Below, piece after piece: positions 57,553-64,000 of a stretch of 64,000 bases of DNA (within the stretch, counting starts at the first letter, position 1; each line of letters begins with the position of its first letter). The position numbers and the translations under genes are program-made. The notes under the pieces are model-generated. The model did no database searches. It was not told the origin of the DNA and was given only the letters and a program-made list of their open reading frames with translations. Source of the DNA: Staphylococcus sp. MI 10-1553 (lineage in GTDB: Bacteria > Bacillota > Bacilli > Staphylococcales > Staphylococcaceae); the NCBI RefSeq assembly GCF_010365305.1, contig NZ_CP048279.1, positions 62,001-126,000 on the forward strand. The letters are read 5' to 3'.

Positions 57553-58293
57553 TTACGACAATATATCTCCTGTAAGTTGTTCCACGACAGTGACCATGTC
57601 GTCATGAATAACCAGTTCTGCAAAATGATCGTAAGGGGTTGTGTCTTTGTTAATAATCACGAGATGCTGACCTTGAAAGTTTGAGATAAGTCCGGCTGCG
57701 GGTTGGACGACCAATGAAGAACCTAGCACAATTAATGTATCCGCTTGTGTGATTTTTTGTACCGCACGCGTAATAGTCGCTTGATCTAACATTTCTCCAT
57801 AAAGAACAATGTCAGGTCGAATGACATGGCCACAGTGTTTACATTGAATGAGTTGCTGTTGCATGACTTCATTTTTCGTATACTGCTGCTGACAATTCGG
57901 GCAGTAGAAGCGATTGAGTGTACCATGCAGTTCATCGACATGTTGGCTCCCTGCGTCACTATGAAGGCCGTCAATATTTTGCGTGATGACGCCTAATGAT
58001 TGCTGACGTTGCTCCAATTCGGCAATCCATTTGTGTACAGGATTAGGCGCTTTATCTGCAAATAATAAATATTGATGACAAAAATCCATAAATCCAATTG
58101 AATCACTGTGTAAATAATCCGTACTCAACAAATATTCAGGAGAATACCCTTTTTTAGAAATTTCATCATATAACCCCCCAATAGAGCGGAAATCGGGAAT
58201 ACCACTCGCTACAGAGACGCCTGCGCCAGTGAAAAAAACGATTTTTTGAGCCTGATTAATGATCGCTTTTAATTTTTCAATGTTTTCATTCAT
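57553..58293 (-). CDS. cobB: Sir2-family NAD-dependent protein deacylase
   Basis: Protein of 246 residues that removes acyl groups from lysines using NAD. It has GAGVSVASGIPDFRS, TQNIDGLH, the catalytic His in ELHG, zinc ligands CPNC and CKHC, and GSSLVVQPAA. All key residues are present. It is monocistronic. Confidence 0.93.
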   Translation of the reverse strand: MNENIEKLKAIINQAQKIVFFTGAGVSVASGIPDFRSIGGLYDEISKKGYSPEYLLSTDYLHSDSIGFMDFCHQYLLFADKAPNPVHKWIAELEQRQQSLGVITQNIDGLHSDAGSQHVDELHGTLNRFYCPNCQQQYTKNEVMQQQLIQCKHCGHVIRPDIVLYGEMLDQATITRAVQKITQADTLIVLGSSLVVQPAAGLISNFQGQHLVIINKDTTPYDHFAELVIHDDMVTVVEQLTGDILS

Positions 58294-58501
58294 ACCTTTT
58301 CACTCCATATCAATAAAATCTTTATCGCTAACATTTTAATACGTTAAGGTAATCATATATTCATTTTAACAAATATGTTATTTTAAAGCGAAAAGTGTAG
58401 AGTGATATTATATTAAATAGTAATAAAAAGGTGTAGAGCCAATCTGAGGCTTTTTTGAGCCAGTTCCTTTATAATAAAAAAGAGAGAATAGAGGTCATGT
58501 C

Positions 58502-58834
58502 ATGAAAAAGAAATGGATTTGGGGCGCCACTGTTTTAATCGTTGTCTTAATCGTTGGATTGTTTGTTGCGGTTTCGTTCAATCACCATCAGGCTAATTCT
58601 AAAAACTACTATAATACGAAGCTTGTGAAAAGTCAGACACCTACATTATTTTTACATGGCTATGACGGCAGTGTGTCCAATAGTTCCTCAAAATCATTGA
58701 AATATCTATTAGGGGATAGTCCAAAAAGTTACAAAGAATCAAAATATGAAGGTAAGACGGCACAGTACAGTGAATTGCATGAGAACAGTGACGTTGCAGA
58801 TGAGTTGACTTACTTTTTATGGAGTGAATCATAA
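58502..58834 (+). pseudogene. DUF915-family alpha/beta hydrolase with in-frame internal deletion
   Basis: A 110-residue frame with N-terminal membrane helix and TPTLFLHGYDGS, the start of DUF915 hydrolases (usually about 280 residues), joined straight to the C-terminal SSSKSLKYLLGDSPKSY...LHENSDVADELTYFLW. The nucleophile elbow GxSxG and the catalytic acid are missing, and the reading frame is kept. I infer a deletion of about 500 bases between short DGS-coding repeats. The protein may still be made but cannot be an active hydrolase. Confidence 0.75.
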
Positions 58835-58891
58835 GGAATCAGTTATAGGTTACGAGTGAAAAGAAATTGTTTATTTTAAAGGGGGGTCTTG

Positions 58892-59782
58892 ATGAAAGAA
58901 CAAGATTATAAAATTCTCTCATTGCTTCATCAAGAAAAAAATTTAACTAGGGTAGCAGAAAAGCTTTTTATTTCACAACCTGCTTTAACATATAGAGTGA
59001 AGAAAATTGAACAAGAATTTGGTATCCATCTTACAAATAGGTTTGGTAAAAACATTGAATTTACCCCTGAAGGAGAATATTTAATGCAATTTTCGAACAA
59101 GATTTTGCATGATATACAAAATTTGAAAAATAGTATTAGTGAAATCAAATCATCTATACCCAATAGTTTTAAACTAGGTGCTAACAGTAACTTTATTGTT
59201 TATCATTTACCGTATATAATTAAAGCTTTTTCAGTCGTGGAACCCGCTTTAAAAATAAACATAGAAAGTGGATGGAGTTCCGAAGTGATGCAAAAATTAG
59301 AGAATAATGAATTAGATGTAGCGATTGTTACTGGTGATTATCAATGGTGTGGAGAGAAAATATTTTTAAAAAAGGACCCGATTACTTTAATAAGTAGTAG
59401 ACCAATTAATTTGGATAGTTTACCACAAATCCCTAGAATTAATTATAAGCCACAAAAGAACTACAAAGCATATGTTGAGTTGGAGAATTCAATTACTAAG
59501 TTAATTAATGATTGGTGGCAAAGTAGATACAGTGTTGAAGGAAATATAGTGATAGAATCAGATAAAGTTGAACTTTGTAAAAAACTGGTCCAAGAGGAGA
59601 TGGGATATTCTATTATTCCATATACTTGTATTGATAAAAATGAAGAATTTTATCAATACAATTTAGTGGATAGGAAAGGTAGCGAATTATATAGAAAAAC
59701 ATGGTTATTTTATAGAGAATCTGCAAAAGAAAATAACCATGTTCAAAATTTTATAGAATATTGTGAAAACTATTTTTGCTAA
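58892..59782 (+). CDS. LysR-family transcriptional regulator
   Basis: Regulator of 296 residues: N-terminal winged HTH (NLTRVAEKLFISQPALTYRVKKIEQEFG) and a C-terminal ligand-binding domain. AGGGGGG lies 7 bases before ATG 58892. Its gene converges with the M20/YfcC operon, overlapping by three bases at the stops, and probably controls it. Confidence 0.88.
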   Translation: MKEQDYKILSLLHQEKNLTRVAEKLFISQPALTYRVKKIEQEFGIHLTNRFGKNIEFTPEGEYLMQFSNKILHDIQNLKNSISEIKSSIPNSFKLGANSNFIVYHLPYIIKAFSVVEPALKINIESGWSSEVMQKLENNELDVAIVTGDYQWCGEKIFLKKDPITLISSRPINLDSLPQIPRINYKPQKNYKAYVELENSITKLINDWWQSRYSVEGNIVIESDKVELCKKLVQEEMGYSIIPYTCIDKNEEFYQYNLVDRKGSELYRKTWLFYRESAKENNHVQNFIEYCENYFC

Positions 59783-61167
59783 GGACCATAGTTTATCAAT
59801 ACAGCAATGACTAGAAATATTGCACCTACAAGTGTCCACCATAACACTAATGGGAATGCGAATTTTAGCCACTTGGTCCACGGTATACCGCCAATTGCAA
59901 GAACTGACATCAACACCCCTGAAAAAGGCGTAATAATATTTGTTATACCATCTCCAAGCTTAAATGCTAACACAGTTGTTTGTCTTGTTAGACCTATCAT
60001 ATCACCTATTGGCGTCATAATGGGCATGACTATAGAGGCTTGCCCACTACCAGAACTAACAAGGATATTAAAAAACCAATTGAAAGCAAACATCGCTAGA
60101 GCGCCAATCATTGTGGGTAATTCTTGTATATGCGCTGTAGCTATGTGAGTTATTGTATCTAAGATATTTGCTTCTTTAAAAATAACTATAATAGATCTGG
60201 CAATACCAATAATAATTGCACCATATGTTAATTTTTTGACACCACTCATGAATATATGAACAAAGTCATTAGGTTTAATTTTATCGATGGCTGCAATTAT
60301 GATAGAAGTTAAAATAAAGATGCCTGACAATTCATTAACCGACCATTTATAGTTAAATACACCGAACAAGAAAATGCCTATAGAAGCTATAAATGTTAAA
60401 ATAACAAGTAGATGTTTTTTATTGAATTTTTCAAAATTACTAACAGTATCAATCACTTCTACAGGGAATGGATTATCTTTTAATATACTTTTTGAAGAAT
60501 CTATACTTATTTTTTTAGTATATCTACATATATATATAATTGTAACAGTAATCAGAGTTATAAAAATAATGATTCTAAACCATGCACCAGAGAATAGTGG
60601 GACGCCTGCAATTTTTTGTGCAACGCCCATAATGGCAGGATCAAATGTGCCCACTGCCCCACCAGCAAAGTTTCCCAGATAAACCATTGAGACACCGACG
60701 ATAGCATCTAAATTCATTGCCCTTGCAAGCATAATTCCTATAGGGATAAAAGCGATGACTGTATTTCCTGATACCCCGACTTGGTGCATGATACCAAATA
60801 TGGAAGCTATAGTAATAATTAATAAATATTTTCTACCTTTTGTTTTTTCTACTAATGCATTAATACCACTGTAAGTTGCGCCAGTTGAATCAATAATAGC
60901 AATAGCGCCCCCTATGATTAATACTAAGAAAATAATGTTTGCACTTTCTATTAGACCTTGTGGAATAGCGGTTATAAAATCTATTAAACTTGTTGGATTT
61001 TTAGCCGTTGAATGAAATGAATTAGGTATGATTTCGTGTATACCATCAATTGTTGTCCTTTTATACTTTCCTGATGGTAAAATGTAGGTCAGAATACCAG
61101 CAATTATAGACATGACAAATATAATTACAATAGCATCAGGAAAAGTTTTCCCACTCTTATGTTTCAT
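59779..61167 (-). CDS. YfcC-family membrane transporter
   Basis: Membrane protein of 462 residues with about 12 helices, in the YfcC/arginine-ornithine-antiporter-like superfamily (FPDAIVIIFVMSIIAGILTYILPSG, GIMHQVGVSGNTVIAFIPIG, SSGSGQASIVMPIMTPIGD). ATG 61167 after GGGGTG is used over TTG 61182. It follows the M20 peptidase by 20 bases, so it likely imports a peptide- or acyl-amino-acid-like substrate for it. Confidence 0.82.
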   Translation of the reverse strand: MKHKSGKTFPDAIVIIFVMSIIAGILTYILPSGKYKRTTIDGIHEIIPNSFHSTAKNPTSLIDFITAIPQGLIESANIIFLVLIIGGAIAIIDSTGATYSGINALVEKTKGRKYLLIITIASIFGIMHQVGVSGNTVIAFIPIGIMLARAMNLDAIVGVSMVYLGNFAGGAVGTFDPAIMGVAQKIAGVPLFSGAWFRIIIFITLITVTIIYICRYTKKISIDSSKSILKDNPFPVEVIDTVSNFEKFNKKHLLVILTFIASIGIFLFGVFNYKWSVNELSGIFILTSIIIAAIDKIKPNDFVHIFMSGVKKLTYGAIIIGIARSIIVIFKEANILDTITHIATAHIQELPTMIGALAMFAFNWFFNILVSSGSGQASIVMPIMTPIGDMIGLTRQTTVLAFKLGDGITNIITPFSGVLMSVLAIGGIPWTKWLKFAFPLVLWWTLVGAIFLVIAVLINYGP

Positions 61168-61187
61168 TAACAAACACCCCAATCTTG

Positions 61188-62369
61188 TTAAACCTCTTTT
61201 TGTGCTTTATCGAATTCAGACTTGATTCTTGAACGCAAAACATTATCAGTTAAAAATTCAATAATTGTATAACTTAAAGCCTTACTAGCAATTCGAATTG
61301 CATTATAAGCCTCTGGAGTTTTTCCTGCCTTTACCCAAGCAATAGTGTGGTTGGGTGTATTAAATGGAACGAAAGCTGTTCTTAAACATGCACCAGGAAC
61401 ATCGTGTGTAACTAAACTGAAATCTGTAGATCCAGTTTTTTCTCTAGGAGGTGAAATTTGTGAAGCACCGACTTCTCGGGCATTTCTCAAAAGTACATCA
61501 TTTAATGATTGAACGTTAACTTTACTTTCCATTTGTTTTAATGTTTTTATTTGAACTTGAGTTTCTGTTGCCAATGCAGCTCCTTTGGCGATTTTATATA
61601 CTCTATCTAGTACTTCATTTAGATTTTTCCTTTTCTCGGCACGAATTGAAAATTGGGCAGAAGCATATTCAGGTACGATATTGACAGCTTGACCTCCATT
61701 TGTGATGATACCGTGCATACGTACATCGGGAGTAACATGCTCTCGTAGATACTCAATACCATTAAATAACATCATTACGCCGTCAAGTGCACTTCTTCCA
61801 AGTTCAGGAGAAACTGCAGCATGAGAAGGGACACCGCTATATTCGAAATCTATCTTATTAATGGCTAAAGACTTAACATCAACAGTAGTTCTATCTCCGC
61901 CATGCATCATTAAAGCTAAATCTAAATTTTTAAAGATACCTTCTTTCTGCATTGGGATTTTACCACTAGTCGTTTCTTCTGCTGGTGTGCCAATAACCTT
62001 TAACTTGTAATTTAAATCGCTACAAACTTTTGTGATAGCAATAGCTGCCCCAATAATTGATGGCGGTTGCAAATTATGGCCGCACCCATGTCCCATCCCT
62101 TCTAATGCATCAAACTCACATATTAATCCTATAGTTAAAGCGGTATTTGTTTTTTTATGATTATTAAAAGAAGCAATGAAAGCAGTAGGCAGACCTGACA
62201 CATTTTTTTGTATAGAAAACCCATAGCTCTTTAATAATGATGTGATTTTGTCTACTGCTCTAAATTCATGATTACCTATCTCAGGGTTATCATGAATAAA
62301 GTCATTTAAATCAAACAGTATTTTTTCTACATCCTGTATTACGCTATTAATTCTTAATTTATAATCCAT
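61188..62369 (-). CDS. M20-family metallopeptidase/amidohydrolase (AbgB-like)
   Basis: Cytoplasmic zinc amidase of 393 residues. HDNPEIGNHE, the metal site GHGCGHN and GTPAEETTSGK are typical of the AbgB/HipO group, which release amino acids from N-acyl or p-aminobenzoyl conjugates. ATG 62369 follows TAGGAG; the longer frame from 62414 crosses this site and the cre-like element. First gene of a two-gene operon with the YfcC transporter. Confidence 0.86.
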   Translation of the reverse strand: MDYKLRINSVIQDVEKILFDLNDFIHDNPEIGNHEFRAVDKITSLLKSYGFSIQKNVSGLPTAFIASFNNHKKTNTALTIGLICEFDALEGMGHGCGHNLQPPSIIGAAIAITKVCSDLNYKLKVIGTPAEETTSGKIPMQKEGIFKNLDLALMMHGGDRTTVDVKSLAINKIDFEYSGVPSHAAVSPELGRSALDGVMMLFNGIEYLREHVTPDVRMHGIITNGGQAVNIVPEYASAQFSIRAEKRKNLNEVLDRVYKIAKGAALATETQVQIKTLKQMESKVNVQSLNDVLLRNAREVGASQISPPREKTGSTDFSLVTHDVPGACLRTAFVPFNTPNHTIAWVKAGKTPEAYNAIRIASKALSYTIIEFLTDNVLRSRIKSEFDKAQKEV

Positions 62370-62382
62370 AATCCCACTCCTA

Positions 62383-62400
62383 AAGAAAGCGCTTTCTTGA
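62383..62400. promoter_or_regulatory. cre-like palindrome before the M20-YfcC operon
   Basis: AAGAAAGCGCTTTCTT is a perfect palindrome with the GAAAGCGCTTTC core of CcpA sites, 15-30 bases before the start codon. Binding there would block transcription when preferred sugars are present. Confidence 0.6.
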
Positions 62401-62532
62401 TATAAAATTATCATTTAAATCCTGTAGAGTGAAATTCAAAATTTTTAAGTGATGATAAAATAATTTTATAGATTTTTATGTGGCGTTGTTAAGGTGGGAA
62501 AGAGGGATTAGGATATTGGGGTTCAGTTTCCT

Positions 62533-62580
62533 AATAAAACACCTCAAAATTCTTTCAAACGAATTTTGAGGTGTTTTATT
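62533..62580. terminator. Long perfect bidirectional terminator
   Basis: A 20-bp perfect stem (62533-62552 with 62561-62580) with 8-base loop and TTTTATT on both strands. It ends the leftward tetR transcript. Confidence 0.85.
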
Positions 62581-62609
62581 ATTTTGGCTAAGTTACATCC
62601 TAGGTTCTA

Positions 62610-62702
62610 TTAAAATTGTTTAAGGACAAGAGAGTGATAGTAATTGAAAATGTATTGCGTTTGATGCGCTTCTAAAATTTTTGATGTTTTGTTTTCTAAC
62701 AT
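62610..62702 (-). CDS. Possible 30-residue peptide after the tetR gene
   Basis: A minus-strand frame of 30 residues (MLENKTSKILEAHQTQYIFN...) with TAGGAG 8 bases before its ATG and the strong terminator 30 bases after. It might be a small gene, or the start of a lost one. No family recognised. Confidence 0.3.
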   Translation of the reverse strand: MLENKTSKILEAHQTQYIFNYYHSLVLKQF

Positions 62703-62774
62703 AACTTAAGCTCCTAAGCAAGCGAGTTCATGGAGGCAAAATCATCAGAGTAGAGCAGATAATCAAGCCCACCT

Positions 62775-63317
62775 TTATATTAATTCATAAGCTTGCAATA
62801 CTTTCGTGAGCATCGTTTCAATGTATGATTCATTCAACACATCTGGTTTAATTAGAATGTTAAAGTAAATGGGTGAGAAAATAAGGTCGATTAACATATC
62901 TTCATCTTCACTATGAATATGCGGTTCAATGATTGATTTTAAGATGGCACGCTTTTTCAAGAAATATTCTTCCATAAAGCGCGCTTTCGCATTTGTATCA
63001 TGATGGCTAACTAAAATCTCAATGACTGCGGTACCAATGGGTGTCTTATATATGTTCATCATTGTCACGAGAAAGCGATACAAATCATCATATAAATTGA
63101 AATACGCTGGATGAAATGTTTCTGCGCGCTCTAAAAACAGATCCATAATGATAAATGTTTTGTCTGGCCAACGACGGTAAATCGTCGCTTTTGAGACACC
63201 TGTATTTTCTGCAATCTGATCGATCGTAATTTGATTTAAATTATATTCTACGAGTAACCGTTCAATTTCTTCATAAATTTTTTGATTAATTGTGGGATCT
63301 TTGGGTCTTCCGGCCAT
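62775..63317 (-). CDS. TetR-family transcriptional regulator
   Basis: Protein of 180 residues with N-terminal HTH (ITIDQIAENTGVSKATIYRRWPDKTFI) and a helical ligand-binding part. AAAGGAGG precedes its ATG, within the 3' end of the DUF3147 gene, which it overlaps by 32 bases. It probably controls this membrane-protein operon. Confidence 0.88.
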   Translation of the reverse strand: MAGRPKDPTINQKIYEEIERLLVEYNLNQITIDQIAENTGVSKATIYRRWPDKTFIIMDLFLERAETFHPAYFNLYDDLYRFLVTMMNIYKTPIGTAVIEILVSHHDTNAKARFMEEYFLKKRAILKSIIEPHIHSEDEDMLIDLIFSPIYFNILIKPDVLNESYIETMLTKVLQAYELI

Positions 63318-63681
63318 AGTGACCTCCTTTGCTTCTATGTGCTATCCATTCAACAATTTCTAATATTATCATTGCACTTATAAACCACGCAACAAATCCT
63401 ACTACAATACTTAACAACCAGAGATGTGTCACTTTTAACATTTCCCAAGTGACGACAATATCAACAAGGACGCCTATCATACCAAAAATTGCACCACGGC
63501 TGACATGTACTGCAACAACGTCGCCAAATTCCATTCCAGATAAGTACATAGATACGAGGAAAACCGCTGGAAACGTTGCAAAAATTCCACCAAACTCTTT
63601 CCAAGGCAAGACTTGGGAAATGATATAACTTAATACGACTGTGAAGCCGCCTACGATAAACTTGATTAATGCCGATTTCAC
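63286..63681 (-). CDS. DUF3147-family membrane protein
   Basis: Protein of 131 residues with four hydrophobic segments (FIVGGFTVVLSYIISQ, GGIFATFPAVFLVSMYL) fitting DUF3147. Function unknown. It stands in a leftward run with another DUF3147 gene and tetR. Confidence 0.75.
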   Translation of the reverse strand: MKSALIKFIVGGFTVVLSYIISQVLPWKEFGGIFATFPAVFLVSMYLSGMEFGDVVAVHVSRGAIFGMIGVLVDIVVTWEMLKVTHLWLLSIVVGFVAWFISAMIILEIVEWIAHRSKGGHYGRKTQRSHN

Positions 63682-63696
63682 TATTTTTCGCGCTCC

Positions 63697-64000
63697 TTAT
63701 AAGAAATGTTGTATACCGAATAATGCACAAGAAATGATAAGCCAACACAATACTGAAAAAACAGTCCCTTTTTGAAAGCCATGTTTATGAATGTAAAGGA
63801 CAGTTAGGCCGACAGTCACAATACAGGAGAGAATACCTAAAATGGCTCCAGAACTTAGACGAATCGACATTTGCACTAATGTATCACCATGATGGTCAAT
63901 CGCTAGTGCAAAAATCGCAGCTAAGAAAACAGCTGGCATCGTCGCAATAACACCGCCAATTTTTCCACCTGCTTTTCCAGCGATAACAGAAGCTAAAGCA
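63697..64000 (-). CDS. DUF3147-family membrane protein, 5' end outside the window
   Basis: The frame is open through the window end, reading AGKAGGKIGGVIATMPAVFLAAIF, the family's conserved turn, so the first ATG inside the window (63939) is internal. It is a paralogue of the next gene; such pairs probably form a heteromeric membrane complex. Confidence 0.75.
   Translation of the reverse strand, partial: ALASVIAGKAGGKIGGVIATMPAVFLAAIFALAIDHHGDTLVQMSIRLSSGAILGILSCIVTVGLTVLYIHKHGFQKGTVFSVLCWLIISCALFGIQHFL

Overview
The window looks like chromosomal DNA of a coagulase-positive animal staphylococcus, most likely the Staphylococcus intermedius group (S. pseudintermedius or a close relative). This is inferred from low-GC Gram-positive gene style with strong AGGAGG ribosome sites, an intact beta-haemolysin (sphingomyelinase) gene beside a secreted sialidase, an SraP-type serine-rich adhesin with a complete accessory Sec locus, and Cap-type capsule genes. 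No species-diagnostic RNA gene is present, so the species call is an inference.

Layout. 1-2284: end of catabolic threonine dehydratase and an amino-acid permease. 3480-5660: a CopB-type copper ATPase behind a CsoR-like operator. 5710-8991: an antitoxin-like remnant, a RloC/PrrC-like AAA ATPase (possible anticodon nuclease) and a SpoIIM-like membrane protein. 9215-12650: beta-haemolysin and sialidase, the latter behind a catabolite-repression (cre) site. 12752-21491: an accessory island. Two 126-bp direct repeats flank two decayed genes (XRE regulator, CPBP protease), a DpnII-type GATC restriction-modification set (nuclease plus two methylases) and a group II intron relic. After these come a complete IS200/IS605 element (tnpA, tnpB) and a rhuM-family gene behind a LexA-like box.

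22118-23288: a tiny two-helix membrane protein and a GNAT acetyltransferase. 23669-38289: serine-rich surface glycoprotein, secY2, asp1-3, secA2, gtfA and gtfB, a self-contained machine that glycosylates, exports and wall-anchors one adhesin. 38683-52138: a capsule-type polysaccharide operon: capABC phosphoregulatory system, CapD-like 4,6-dehydratase, UDP-sugar 6-dehydrogenase, two glycosyltransferases, flippase, ATP-grasp protein, polymerase, initiating phosphoglycosyl transferase, sugar O/N-acetyltransferase and aminotransferase. The CapD + aminotransferase + acetyltransferase + initiating transferase set is the gene content of a bacillosamine (diNAcBac) pathway, so the repeat unit probably starts with that sugar.

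52191-64000: a PhzF pseudogene with three frameshifts, a DUF2975/XRE operon with paired operators, a class II Fic protein set between 86-bp direct repeats and matching palindromes, an amidohydrolase, MsrA, a wall-binding domain fragment, a Sir2 deacylase, an internally deleted DUF915 hydrolase, a LysR regulator convergent with an M20 peptidase/YfcC transporter operon behind a second cre-like site, and TetR with two DUF3147 membrane proteins.

No tRNA, rRNA or CRISPR array was seen. The novelty is mostly in combination: a bacillosamine-type capsule, a repeat-flanked Fic cassette, an SOS-type box on rhuM, and a repeat-bounded restriction island.
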